A DNA stretch of 64,000 bases from Streptomyces achromogenes. Lineage in GTDB: Bacteria > Actinomycetota > Actinomycetes > Streptomycetales > Streptomycetaceae. Both the position numbers and the translations under genes were made by a program. The stretch spans positions 6,510,001-6,574,000 of the forward strand of contig NZ_JAUSYH010000001.1 of the NCBI RefSeq assembly GCF_030816715.1. The letters are read 5' to 3'. The notes under the pieces are model-generated. The model saw nothing but the letters and a program-made list of their open reading frames with translations. It was not told the origin of the DNA and ran no database searches. Below, piece after piece: positions 34,581 through 43,394 of this stretch; positions within the stretch are counted from its first letter, which is position 1, and each line of letters begins with the position of its first letter.

Positions 34581-35890
34581 GAGGTCCTCACTTCGCGAAT
34601 GGTGTTCCGGTGGTGCTCGCGCGACGCGGACCGCAGCTGCAGCCACCACACGGCCGAGCTGCCGACGGTCGCGGCGGCGACGCCCCAGGCCGAGCCGACC
34701 GTGCCGGCCACGGCCGCCCCGCCGAGTCCGCCGCCGACGTAGCAGGCGGAGGCGAACAGTTGGCAGCGCAGGCTGCGCCGGGCCGCGGCGAGCGCGCGCA
34801 GTCCGGCCGCCGCGCCGGTGCCGAGGCCGGCGCCGGCGACGCCGAGGGTGGCCGGCACGATGAGCTGCGAGGCGGAGGGCCAGACGTCGCCGAGCACGAA
34901 CGCGCCGGCCCGGTCCGGCATCAGCAGCAGCGCGGCGCCCCACAGCAGCGCGGCGGCGGCCTGCCCGCCGCCCAGCAGCAGGCAGAACCTGCCCAGCCGC
35001 TGAGGGGCCCGCCGCAGGACGCGTGCCGCCTCCGCGACGGTGACCAGCGACAGTCCCATCAGCAGCGCGAGGAACGGGCCGAGCAGGAGCTCCGCGCCCC
35101 GGACCGCGCCCACCGCGCCGACGCCGACGATCGCGCCGAGCCCGTACGCCCGCAGCTGGCTCGCGCCGCTGAGGCTGACGTTCTCGACCAGGTACCGGTA
35201 GCCGAGGTCGCGCTGCTCGCGCAGCCACCCGCGCGTCCCCGTCGTCCGGGGCCGGATCCCGGACTGGAGGCAGCCGTACCCCGCGGCCACCGCGGCGGAC
35301 GCGCCCCAGGCGAGCACGAACGCGGCCACGCTGTCCACGCGCGCCGCCACCACCATCGCCGGGACGAGCGCGACGCCCCACACGAGGTCGTTGACGAACG
35401 CCTTGCGTCCGGCCCCGGCGGCGAAGAACGCGAACCGCCAGGCGTCCTGCAGCAGCAGCGCGGGCAGCACGACGCCGAGGCAGACGAACGCGGGCCCCAC
35501 GCGGCCGCCGAGGCCGAGCCCGACCAGCAGACACACCGCGCCGAGGGCGGTGCCGACGCCGAGCGCGGCGCCCGACGACCGGGCGGCCGCCGCGCGCCAG
35601 GACGCCTCCGGCACGCCGCTGAAGCGCACCACGAGCGGATCGGTGGCCAGCCCGCGGGCGACGTTCAGCACCACGCCGTAGGTCAGCCAGGCCAGGCTGA
35701 ACACGCCGAACGCGGTCAGCCCCAGCGAGCGGGCCACATAGATCCCCACCGCGAAGTTGGTCATGCTGGAGGCCGCCTGGTCGGCCAGTCCCCAGGACAG
35801 CCGGCCGACGACGGCCCGCCGGGCGGTCCGCCGGGCGTCCGTGGCCCCGTCCGCCGTCGCCTTCCCCTCCCCGGTGGTCATCGGCGTCAT
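34577..35890 (-). CDS. Polysaccharide flippase-like membrane protein (Wzx/MATE-like)
   Basis: 437 aa with about 12 hydrophobic helices, starting RLSWGLADQAASSMTNFAVG, a common opening of oligosaccharide flippases. It would move the lipid-linked repeat unit across the membrane for the Wzy-type polymerase encoded at 42146-43393. ATG at 35890 overlaps the stop of the DUF4910 gene. Similarity is by topology and N-terminal pattern rather than a strict motif. Confidence 0.8.
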   Translation of the reverse strand: MTPMTTGEGKATADGATDARRTARRAVVGRLSWGLADQAASSMTNFAVGIYVARSLGLTAFGVFSLAWLTYGVVLNVARGLATDPLVVRFSGVPEASWRAAAARSSGAALGVGTALGAVCLLVGLGLGGRVGPAFVCLGVVLPALLLQDAWRFAFFAAGAGRKAFVNDLVWGVALVPAMVVAARVDSVAAFVLAWGASAAVAAGYGCLQSGIRPRTTGTRGWLREQRDLGYRYLVENVSLSGASQLRAYGLGAIVGVGAVGAVRGAELLLGPFLALLMGLSLVTVAEAARVLRRAPQRLGRFCLLLGGGQAAAALLWGAALLLMPDRAGAFVLGDVWPSASQLIVPATLGVAGAGLGTGAAAGLRALAAARRSLRCQLFASACYVGGGLGGAAVAGTVGSAWGVAAATVGSSAVWWLQLRSASREHHRNTIREVRTS

Positions 35891-37161
35891 GCCTTGATCA
35901 GCTCGGCGTCGTGCAGGGCTCCGGCCGCCGCGGCGACGGTGTCGAACGGCAGCCCGGAGCGCTCGGCCACGTCCAGCAGACTGTGCTCGCCGTCGGAGAG
36001 GCTGAGCACCCAGAGCATGGCCAGCTGGGCCTCTTTCGCGTCGCTGCGGCCGCCGAGCGAGTCGTACAGCCCGCGCCGGCCGAGCTGCGGCTCGCCGTAG
36101 GGGCTGAGGTTGACGTACCGCCGGTTGCGGTCCAGGACGCCGAACGCCTCGAGGCAGACGTCGAGCGTGTCCTGCATCGCCTCCGGGGAGACGAAGCCGG
36201 GGTCGTCCGCCGAGGTGTGGTACTCGGGGTAGCCCGCGTACGGGGTCCGGCTGAGCGATCCCACGCCGAGGTCGAACCCCGGTGAGCAGTACTGCCGCTC
36301 GTCGTAGCCGTAGGGAGTGAACTCCTTGATGTCGTGCGGGCGTCCGGAGGCCGTCAGCACATGGCGCAGCACCCGGTCGATCTCCGCGTCGCCGCGCCTG
36401 CTCTGCTTGTACGTCAGGTGCCCCCGGTCGCCGGCGCAGGCCAGCACCAGCCCGTGCTTGACCCGTTCCACCCGTTCCGCGTTGCGGGCCAGCCAGGTGA
36501 TCGCCCCGATGGTGCCGGGCGCGAAGATGAACCGGTAGGTGTAGTACGGCGTCCGCTCCGCCAGCGACCGGGCCAGGTACGTCGCCACCGCGATGCCGGC
36601 CAGGTTGTCGTTGGCCAGCGACGGGTGGCAGACGTGGCAGGAGACGATGACCTCGTCGGCGACCTGCCCGGGGACCACGTGCTCGGCGTAGGTGAGATGG
36701 CCGTCGGCGAGCGTGGAGTCGACGCGCACCTCGTAATCGCCGTCCGGCAGCGCGTCCAGGGTCTCCTGGGCCAGGCAGAACCCCCACTCCGGCTTGTAGT
36801 AGCTGGTGCGGTAGGGCACCCAGGACGGGTGGTCCGGCAGGGTGTGCAGGTGTCCGCGCAGCTCGTCCAGCGGCATGGTCGCCGACACCGGCACGCTGTA
36901 GCCGAGCACGTGCAGGCTGGACGCGGCGAAGTCGACGACCCGCTTCCCGGCGGCGTCGGCGATGTACGCGTCCCGGATGTTCCACTCCTGCGGCACCGTC
37001 CAGTCCAGCACCCGGGTCCCCGTCGGCACCTCGTGCACCCGCAACGGGACGTACTCGCCGACGATGTCCAGGGTGGCGCGCACCCCGTCGCCGGTGATGC
37101 TCCGGCACAGCGGGTACAGCCGCTCCACCAGCGCGTGCATCTCGTCGCCTGCCACGGTCAT
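35887..37161 (-). CDS. DUF4910 domain protein (aminopeptidase-like fold with winged helix)
   Basis: 424 aa. The central part has SCHVCHPSLANDNLAGIAVA, where His and Asp correspond to M28-type metal ligands, then PGTIGAITWLARN, CAGDRGHLTYKQSR and PEYHTSADDPGF with another candidate His ligand. The N-terminal DUF2172 jelly-roll insert (residues about 60-150) and a C-terminal winged helix (about 360-424) are typical of the family. Such genes sit in many surface-sugar loci beside an epimerase, PIG-L protein and cytidylyltransferase, but no reaction is established. An amide hydrolase or ligase-like role on a sugar substituent is possible. Confidence 0.8.
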   Translation of the reverse strand: MTVAGDEMHALVERLYPLCRSITGDGVRATLDIVGEYVPLRVHEVPTGTRVLDWTVPQEWNIRDAYIADAAGKRVVDFAASSLHVLGYSVPVSATMPLDELRGHLHTLPDHPSWVPYRTSYYKPEWGFCLAQETLDALPDGDYEVRVDSTLADGHLTYAEHVVPGQVADEVIVSCHVCHPSLANDNLAGIAVATYLARSLAERTPYYTYRFIFAPGTIGAITWLARNAERVERVKHGLVLACAGDRGHLTYKQSRRGDAEIDRVLRHVLTASGRPHDIKEFTPYGYDERQYCSPGFDLGVGSLSRTPYAGYPEYHTSADDPGFVSPEAMQDTLDVCLEAFGVLDRNRRYVNLSPYGEPQLGRRGLYDSLGGRSDAKEAQLAMLWVLSLSDGEHSLLDVAERSGLPFDTVAAAAGALHDAELIKA

Positions 37162-38183
37162 CGGCGCCACCGCAGGGTGTCGTCGACGGCGCCGGCGTCG
37201 GACGCCGCGCGCAGCACGGCGAGCCGGGTGAAGCGCTGCTCGAAGGCCTCCCGGGTCAGCCCGTGCGCGCGGTAGGCGTCGGCGAGTTCGAGCGCGCCCC
37301 GCTTCACCGACCACTCGCAGTCGAAGCCGGGGATCGCAGTGCGGAACCGGGAGAAGTCCACCCGGTACGACCGCGGATCGGCGCCGTTCTCCCCGGTGAT
37401 GACCACCTCGGCGCCGGACACCGCCTCGGCGACCTGCCCGGCGATCTCGGCGACCGTGACGTTGTTGGACTCGCTGCCGATGTTGAACGCCCGGTCGTGC
37501 ACCGCCTCGCGCGGCGCGGCCAGCGCGGCCGCGAAGGCGCGGGCGATGTCGGCGGCGTGCACCAGCGGCCGCCAGGGCGTGCCGTCGGAGAGCACGAGCA
37601 CCTCGCCGGACAGGAGCGCGTGACCCACCAGGTTGTTCAGCACGATGTCGGCGCGCAGCCGCGGCGAGTAGCCGAAAGCGGTGGCGTTGCGCATGTACAC
37701 CGGGCTGAAGTCGCCGTCGGCGAGCGCGTGCAGGTCGTCCTCCACCCGCACCTTGGACTCCGCGTACGGGGTCACCGGGCGCAGCGGGGCGTCCTCGGCG
37801 ACCAGGTCGTCGCCGCCGGCGGCGCCGTACACCGAGCAGGTCGACGCGTACAGGAAGCGCCCCACCCCGGCCTCGCGGGCCAGCCGGGCCAGCCGCACGG
37901 AGGCGTGGTGGTTGATGTCGTAGGTGAGGTCCGGCGCCAGCGATCCCAGCGGGTCGTTGGACAGCGCGGCCAGGTGGATCACGGCGTCCACCCCGGCCAC
38001 GTGCTCGGCCGTGACGTCGCGCAGGTCCACCCGGTGCCCCGGCGGGTCGGCGGGCATCGGACCGAGGACGCAGTCGGCGAACAGCCCGGCGTCCAGACCG
38101 ACGACCTCGTGGCCGGCGGCGGCGAGCACGGGGGCCATCACGGTTCCCAGATAGCCCTGGTGTCCGGTCAGCAGTACGCGCAT
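37158..38183 (-). CDS. NAD-dependent nucleotide-sugar epimerase/dehydratase (extended SDR)
   Basis: 341 aa. MRVLLTGHQGYLGTVMAPVL holds the GxxGxxG cofactor motif; the catalytic Ser lies in STCSVYGA and the YxxxK pair in PYAESKVRVEDD. RPLVHAADIARAFAAAL is the usual substrate-domain helix. It belongs to the broad family containing CDP-sugar epimerases and 4-ketosugar reductases. It is not a clear 4,6-dehydratase, since the DE pair after Thr in the active site is not obvious. ATGA overlaps on both sides tie it to the DUF4910 and PIG-L genes. Confidence 0.85.
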   Translation of the reverse strand: MRVLLTGHQGYLGTVMAPVLAAAGHEVVGLDAGLFADCVLGPMPADPPGHRVDLRDVTAEHVAGVDAVIHLAALSNDPLGSLAPDLTYDINHHASVRLARLAREAGVGRFLYASTCSVYGAAGGDDLVAEDAPLRPVTPYAESKVRVEDDLHALADGDFSPVYMRNATAFGYSPRLRADIVLNNLVGHALLSGEVLVLSDGTPWRPLVHAADIARAFAAALAAPREAVHDRAFNIGSESNNVTVAEIAGQVAEAVSGAEVVITGENGADPRSYRVDFSRFRTAIPGFDCEWSVKRGALELADAYRAHGLTREAFEQRFTRLAVLRAASDAGAVDDTLRWRR

Positions 38184-38186
38184 GGT

Positions 38187-38834
38187 TCATTCCCCCAGGT
38201 CGAGAGTGAGTTTGGTGACGGCGAACGCCTCGGCGTAGCGCGCGTGGCATTCGATGCCGCGGATCCGGGCCAGCCCGAGGAAGGCCTCCCGGTCGTACCA
38301 GGGCCGGTGCCGCTGCGAGGGGTAGTGCTCCTGCAACAGCCGCACCTTCTCCTCGGCGACCTCCGCGGACAGCGGCTGGTACCCGGACGGACGGCCGAGA
38401 TCGCCGTCCCACTTGACGATCTCGTAGCCGAGCACGAGGTGGTCGCGGAACGCGGTGCGCACCAGTTTCGCCAGCCCTCGGTGGTCCTGGTGCGCGTCGT
38501 CGGTGCGCGGCGCGAGGACGAGATCCGGTTCGGTCTGCGCACGCAGCTCCTCCACCGCGTCCTTCGCCTCACCCCAGTGCGACGGCAGTCGGCCGTCCGG
38601 CAGCTTGAGCACGGTCAGCCGCAGGTCGGCACCCGGGCAGAAGGCCGCGAGCGCGGCCCGCTCCTCCTGCTCGCGCTCACCGCCGCCGCCGGAGAGCACC
38701 AGCGCGTCGACGCGGATGCCCGGCCGCGCGAGGCACAGCGTCAGCAGGGTGCCGCCGGCGCCGATGGCGATGTCGTCGCAGTGCGCGCCCACCGCGACGA
38801 CCCGGTCCAGGCGCCCCGCGCCGAGCCGGATCAC
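38187..38834 (-). CDS. PIG-L/LmbE family deacetylase
   Basis: 215 aa from a GTG at 38834 that overlaps the upstream stop (GTGA). VVAVGAHCDDIAIGAGGTLL carries the zinc motif HxDD, and RTDDAHQDHRGLAKL the second metal/catalytic histidines (HxDH-like). The family removes N-acetyl groups from amino sugars such as GlcNAc-inositol or teicoplanin GlcNAc. Placed between the cytidylyltransferase and an epimerase, it likely deacetylates a nucleotide amino sugar or glycan. Confidence 0.88.
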   Translation of the reverse strand: MIRLGAGRLDRVVAVGAHCDDIAIGAGGTLLTLCLARPGIRVDALVLSGGGGEREQEERAALAAFCPGADLRLTVLKLPDGRLPSHWGEAKDAVEELRAQTEPDLVLAPRTDDAHQDHRGLAKLVRTAFRDHLVLGYEIVKWDGDLGRPSGYQPLSAEVAEEKVRLLQEHYPSQRHRPWYDREAFLGLARIRGIECHARYAEAFAVTKLTLDLGE

Positions 38835-39640
38835 ACGGCCCCCGTCCCGGCACCCGCGCGGGCGCCGTCCCGCTCCCACACGGCCCACGGGCGCTCGCCC
38901 CGGGCGTACGCCTCGTCGAGCGCGGCCCGCTCCTTCACCGTGTCGGTCGGCTTCCAGAAGCCGCGGTGCTGGTGCGCGACCAGCCGCCCGCGCTTGGCCA
39001 GTTGTCCGCACCCGTCGGCCACCAGGTCACCGCCCTCCGGGATGTGGTCGAAGACCTCCTGCCGGAGCACGAAGTAGCCGCCGTTCTCCCACAGCGGCAT
39101 GTCGCTCACCGCGGTGATACCCCCCACCAGGCCGTCCTCGCCCAGATCCACGCAGTGGAACGAGGACTGCGGCGGCACCACCATCATCGACGCACCGGCG
39201 TCGCGCCGGGCGAAGTTGTCGATCATCTCCGGCAGCGGGGCGTCGGTCAGCACGTCGGCGTAGTTGGCGAGGAACATCTCGTCGCCGTCCAGGTGGTGCC
39301 GCACCCGGCGCAGACGCTCCCCGATCGGCGACTCGATGCCGGTCTGCGCGAACGTGATCGTCCAGTCCGAGATGTCGGTGGACAACAGCTCCGTCCGCCC
39401 GCCTCTCAGCACGAAGTCGTTGGACGTCGTCTCCTCGTAGTTGAGGAAGAAGTCCTTGATGTGGTGGGCCCCGTACCCGAGGCACAGGACGAACTCGGTG
39501 TGCCCGAAGTGCGCGTAGTAGCGCATGACGTGCCAGATCAGCGGCCGCGGGCCGACCATCGCCATCGGCTTGGGCACGTCGTCCGCGGCGCCGCTGCGCA
39601 TCCGCATCCCGTAGCCGCCGCAGAACAGTACGACCTTCAT
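38831..39640 (-). CDS. Glucose-1-phosphate cytidylyltransferase family protein (RfbF-like)
   Basis: 269 aa. KVVLFCGGYGMRMR is the nucleotide-binding loop, with KPMAMVGPRPLIWHVMRYYA and FVLCLGYGAHHIKDFFLNYE characteristic of the RfbF branch that makes CDP-glucose from CTP and glucose 1-phosphate. NGGYFVLRQEV and GFWKPTDTVKER are also RfbF-like. CDP-glucose feeds 3,6-dideoxy or branched sugars. The CDP-glucose 4,6-dehydratase that should follow is not in the window. Confidence 0.88.
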   Translation of the reverse strand: MKVVLFCGGYGMRMRSGAADDVPKPMAMVGPRPLIWHVMRYYAHFGHTEFVLCLGYGAHHIKDFFLNYEETTSNDFVLRGGRTELLSTDISDWTITFAQTGIESPIGERLRRVRHHLDGDEMFLANYADVLTDAPLPEMIDNFARRDAGASMMVVPPQSSFHCVDLGEDGLVGGITAVSDMPLWENGGYFVLRQEVFDHIPEGGDLVADGCGQLAKRGRLVAHQHRGFWKPTDTVKERAALDEAYARGERPWAVWERDGARAGAGTGAV

Positions 39641-40872
39641 GACGTGACCTCGACGATGCTCAGTTCCGGTATGGGAAAGACCAGTCGGCCGCCCCAGGAA
39701 TGCACGAACGACAACTGCTCGACCAGCTCGGCCCGCAGGTTCCACGGCAGGACCAGGACGTAGTCCGGCCGGTCCACGGCGATCTGCTCGGGCGCCAGGA
39801 TCGGGATGCGGGTGCCCGGGGTGAACCTGCCGTGCTTGTAGGGGTTGCGGTCGACCGTGTAAGCCAGCAGGTCGGGCCGGATGCCGCAGTGGTTGAGCAG
39901 GGTGTTGCCCTTGCCCGGCGCGCCGTAGCCGACGACCGTCTCGCCGCGCTCGGCCGCCTCGATGAGGAACCGCAGCAGATCCCGGCGCACCTTGGCCACC
40001 CGGGCGGAGAACTCGGTGTACCCGGACAGCTCCTGCAGCCCGGCCGCCTTCTCCCGGTCCAGCACCTCGGCCACCCGCGCGGTCGGCTCGCCGGCCACCT
40101 CGGCCGGCCGGGCCCACAGCCGGATGGAGCCGCCGTGCGTCGGCAGCAACTCGACGTCCACCAGCGTGAGTCCGCCGCTCGCCAGCGCCCGGATCGCGGA
40201 CGCGACCGTGTAGTACTGGAAGTGCTCGTGGTAGATCGTGTCGTACTGGTTCTCCTCGATCAGGGTCAGCAGGTGCTGCACCTCGACGGAGACCCAGCCG
40301 TCGTCGGCGACCAGGGCGCGCAGCCCCTGGGTGAACCCGACCACGTCCGGGATGTGCGCGTACACGTTGTTGGCCACGACCAGGTCCGCCGGGCCGTGCT
40401 CGGCGCGGACGGCCGAGCCGGTGTCCGGGCTCAGGAACTCCGTGAGCGTGGGCACGCCCGCGTCCCGTGCAGCCGCGCCGACGTTCACCGACGGCTCGAC
40501 GCCGAGGCAGCGGATCCCCCGGTCCACCACGTGCCTCAGCAGGTACCCGTCGTTGCTCGCGACCTCGACCACGAAGGCGTCGGGGCCCAGACCCACCCGC
40601 TCCACGGCGTCGGCGACGAACGAGCGCGCGTGCTCCACCCACGAGGTGGAGAAGGAGGAGAAGTACGCGTACTCCTTGAACGTCTCCTCCGGCGTGATCA
40701 GCGGAGGGATCTGCGCGAGCCAGCAGTCGGTGCAGACCCGCAGATGCAGCGGGTACGCCGGTTCCGGATCGTCCAGTCGGTCCGCGGCGAGAAAGCTCTC
40801 GCACGGCGGGGTCGCCCCCAGATCGACGACGCTCGCCAGCGCCGCCGAGCCGCAGAGTCGGCATCGTGTCAT
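39637..40872 (-). CDS. Sugar C-methyltransferase (class I SAM, zinc-binding)
   Basis: 411 aa. Two CxxC pairs, CRLCG at residues 4-8 and CTDCW at about 47-51, bind zinc as in TylC3/TcaB9-type enzymes. The SAM site is VVEVASNDGYLLRH, and the C-terminal Methyltransf_14 domain has VVGYGAPGKGNTLLNHCGI. Known relatives methylate C3 of 4-keto nucleotide sugars, giving branched sugars. It lies directly upstream of the cytidylyltransferase with ATGA overlap, so a CDP-linked C-methyl sugar is plausible. Confidence 0.9.
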   Translation of the reverse strand: MTRCRLCGSAALASVVDLGATPPCESFLAADRLDDPEPAYPLHLRVCTDCWLAQIPPLITPEETFKEYAYFSSFSTSWVEHARSFVADAVERVGLGPDAFVVEVASNDGYLLRHVVDRGIRCLGVEPSVNVGAAARDAGVPTLTEFLSPDTGSAVRAEHGPADLVVANNVYAHIPDVVGFTQGLRALVADDGWVSVEVQHLLTLIEENQYDTIYHEHFQYYTVASAIRALASGGLTLVDVELLPTHGGSIRLWARPAEVAGEPTARVAEVLDREKAAGLQELSGYTEFSARVAKVRRDLLRFLIEAAERGETVVGYGAPGKGNTLLNHCGIRPDLLAYTVDRNPYKHGRFTPGTRIPILAPEQIAVDRPDYVLVLPWNLRAELVEQLSFVHSWGGRLVFPIPELSIVEVTS

Positions 40873-42143
40873 CTACTGCCCCCATCCCGCTCGCGGGGGC
40901 GCCCCCGCCGCGAGCCAGTGCTGTTGTCCCCTACCGACGGCGGGCTGTCCCCGCCGCCGGACCGACCCGCTATCGCGGTGCGGTACCCCTCCACCAGGCG
41001 CTCCAGGCCGACGGCCGGGCTGAAGCCCTGCTCGTAACGGCGCCGGGCCGCCCGGCCCATCTCCTGGTTGCGGACCGATCCGTCCGTGATCTCACGCAGG
41101 CACGACGCGAGCGAGGCCGCCTCGCCCGGCCGGTGCAGCAGCCCGGTCACCCCCTCCTCGACGAGTTCGACGAAGGCGCCGTGTCCGGCGGCGACGACCG
41201 GGACCCCGGCCGCCATCGCCTCCACCACCACCAGGCCGAACGCCTCCAGCCAGGTGGAGGGAACCACCACGGCCACCGACCGGGCGACGGCCTTGCGGCA
41301 CTCCGCCGAGTCGTACAGGCCGACGTAGCGCACGTCGTCGCGGCCCGCCGCCCAGGCGGCCACCTCCCGCTCCAGCGGCCCCGTGCCCGCGATCACGAGC
41401 GGCACGCCCACACCGCCGCCGGCGGCGATCTCGTCCCAGGCGGCCATGAGCAGCCGCACGCCCTTGGCCTCCGCGAGCCGGCCGAGGTAGAGCAGATGCT
41501 CGCCGGCGCCCACACGGCGGTCGTCCGGATCGGGCACGAAGTTGTGCTTCACCGCCAGCCGCTCGGCCGGCATGCCGGACCGCACCAGGACGTCGCGCTG
41601 CGCCGCGGAGATGCAGAAGAACCGCTCCACGCCGGACCACCACCGCCGCCGGTTGACCGACAGGCTCACCGCGAGCGGCACCGTCGCCAGCCGGGAGTTG
41701 CGGTAGCAGCCGTGCCGGACGGCGGGCAGCGGCGCGGACCCGACGCACTCGGTGCACGGCCTGCCGTCCCGCTGCAGCGTGCCGGGCGGACAGACCTGGG
41801 TGTAGTTGTGCAGTGTGGCGACGGCGGGCACACCGGCGTCGGCGCAGGCCGCCAGCACCGCCGGCGACAGCAGCGGGAAGACGTTGTGGACGTGCACCAC
41901 GTCCGGCCGCTCGGCGCGCAGCTTCGCCGCGAGTTCCCCGCGCACCGCCGGGTTCCACGGCACCAGCAGCGGTATCGCGACCTTGCCCGGCAACGACCGG
42001 GCGGCGATGTCGTCGCTGCGCCGCTCGAACACCTCGACCCGGTGCCCGGCATCGCGAAGCAGCGCCACCTCCTGGTCGACGACCTTGTTCTCCCCGCTCG
42101 GCTGCGCCGAGGCGTAGCGGTTGTGCACCACGACGACGTGCAT
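40869..42143 (-). CDS. Family 4 glycosyltransferase
   Basis: 424 aa. The N-terminal GT-B half begins MHVVVVHNRYASAQPSGENK with VVHVHNVFPLLSPAVL; the C-terminal donor half has HLLYLGRLAEAKGVRLLM and the ExFGLxxxE signature LEAFGLVVVEAMAAGVPVVA. A cysteine group (CPPGTLQRDGRPCTEC) in the middle is shared by a subset of GT4 enzymes and may bind metal. It adds a sugar to the lipid-linked repeat. Two bases separate it from the polymerase gene. Confidence 0.9.
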   Translation of the reverse strand: MHVVVVHNRYASAQPSGENKVVDQEVALLRDAGHRVEVFERRSDDIAARSLPGKVAIPLLVPWNPAVRGELAAKLRAERPDVVHVHNVFPLLSPAVLAACADAGVPAVATLHNYTQVCPPGTLQRDGRPCTECVGSAPLPAVRHGCYRNSRLATVPLAVSLSVNRRRWWSGVERFFCISAAQRDVLVRSGMPAERLAVKHNFVPDPDDRRVGAGEHLLYLGRLAEAKGVRLLMAAWDEIAAGGGVGVPLVIAGTGPLEREVAAWAAGRDDVRYVGLYDSAECRKAVARSVAVVVPSTWLEAFGLVVVEAMAAGVPVVAAGHGAFVELVEEGVTGLLHRPGEAASLASCLREITDGSVRNQEMGRAARRRYEQGFSPAVGLERLVEGYRTAIAGRSGGGDSPPSVGDNSTGSRRGRPRERDGGSR

Positions 42144-42145
42144 GC

Positions 42146-43393
42146 TCAGGTCACCTCCGAGGTACGGGCCCAGCGCGGGACGGGACGTCGGGGCGCGTCG
42201 GGCCTCGACGGGGGAGCGGGTTCGGCGGGCGCCGCCAGCAGCGAGGCGGCCACGGCCAGATGCAGGAGATACGGCGAGGCGTCGCCGAGACCGGCCTCGG
42301 TGTACGAGGCGATCGCGCAGTAGCTGATCAGGAAGATCGCGCAGGCCCTCGACAGCGACGGCGGCCGCAGCAACGCGACGCCGCCCAGCACGATGATGAT
42401 CGTCGCCACCAGGGCGATGCCGGTCACGCCCTGTTCGTTGTAGACGGCCAGCCAGCTGTTGTCGATCGGCAGCCCGCCGAACGACTTGTCGCCCAGGCCC
42501 GTGCCGAACAGGTGCTCCGTGGTCGTCCGGGGCGCCGCCAGCAGGGCGTGCCAGACCTTGGCCCGGCCGGTGAGGCTGGCGAAGTTCTCCTGGCTCTGCC
42601 CGCGCAGGAACCACGCCTGGAGGGCGGAGCTGAACCCCACCGCGGCCACCGCCGCGCACAGCACCGCCCAGGAGAAGACCCGGCGGGCGGCGGCGCTGGT
42701 CAGCACGAGCGAGGTGATCGCCAGCACCAGCGCGATGATCAGGCCGAGCGTGGCCGTGCGGGTGTGGGTCAGTGCGAGCAGGCCGAGGGACGGCACGACG
42801 ACCACGGCGGCGCTCCTGCGGTCGGTGCGGTGGCCGAGGAGGAGCAGCACGGTGAGCCCGATGATCACCGCGGCGTACTGGCCGATCTGCGGCGGGGTGA
42901 GCGGCCACAGCGCGCCCACCAGCCGTCCGCCGTAGAGGTCGGGCATGGCGGCGCCCGGTGAGACGACCAGGCCGGCGGCCACCGAGGCGAGCACCGCGAA
43001 GTACATCCGGATGTGGTGCCGGACGAACGTCGGGCCGCCGTCCCACCAGCGGCTGAGCAGCCACAGCGTGCCGACGAACAGCGCCAGCCGGAAGCAGCGG
43101 AACAGCGCGCCGAGCCCGGCCCCCTGGTCCACGCTGGAGATCAGGCTCGGCACCAGCAGCAGGGTGAGCAGGAACACGTAGGCGCTGGCCCGGACACGCA
43201 CCCGGGGGTTGGCCACGAGCGCCAGCGAGAACGCGGCGACCAGCGAGCCCATGGTGACCATCTGGATGAGGGAGCGGGGCAGCGGGACGATGGTCACCGC
43301 CCCGGCGGAGCCGAGGGTGTTGAGGACGAGCAGCCCCCAGACCGTCCCGACGATCTTCGACGTGTGCTCGGCGGTGGTGTCCGTGGACCTCAT
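42146..43393 (-). CDS. O-antigen polymerase/ligase-like membrane protein (Wzy type)
   Basis: 415 aa from an ATG at 43393; a GTG at 43402 is an alternative. About 11 membrane helices with one longer extracytoplasmic loop (ENFASLTGRAKVWHALLAAP, then GTGLGDKSFGGLPIDNSWL) that carries the conserved R...D/H/S pattern of O-antigen ligase/polymerase proteins. It should polymerise exported repeat units. Starts one base after the beta-helix stop. Confidence 0.82.
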   Translation of the reverse strand: MRSTDTTAEHTSKIVGTVWGLLVLNTLGSAGAVTIVPLPRSLIQMVTMGSLVAAFSLALVANPRVRVRASAYVFLLTLLLVPSLISSVDQGAGLGALFRCFRLALFVGTLWLLSRWWDGGPTFVRHHIRMYFAVLASVAAGLVVSPGAAMPDLYGGRLVGALWPLTPPQIGQYAAVIIGLTVLLLLGHRTDRRSAAVVVVPSLGLLALTHTRTATLGLIIALVLAITSLVLTSAAARRVFSWAVLCAAVAAVGFSSALQAWFLRGQSQENFASLTGRAKVWHALLAAPRTTTEHLFGTGLGDKSFGGLPIDNSWLAVYNEQGVTGIALVATIIIVLGGVALLRPPSLSRACAIFLISYCAIASYTEAGLGDASPYLLHLAVAASLLAAPAEPAPPSRPDAPRRPVPRWARTSEVT

Positions 43394-43394
43394 C

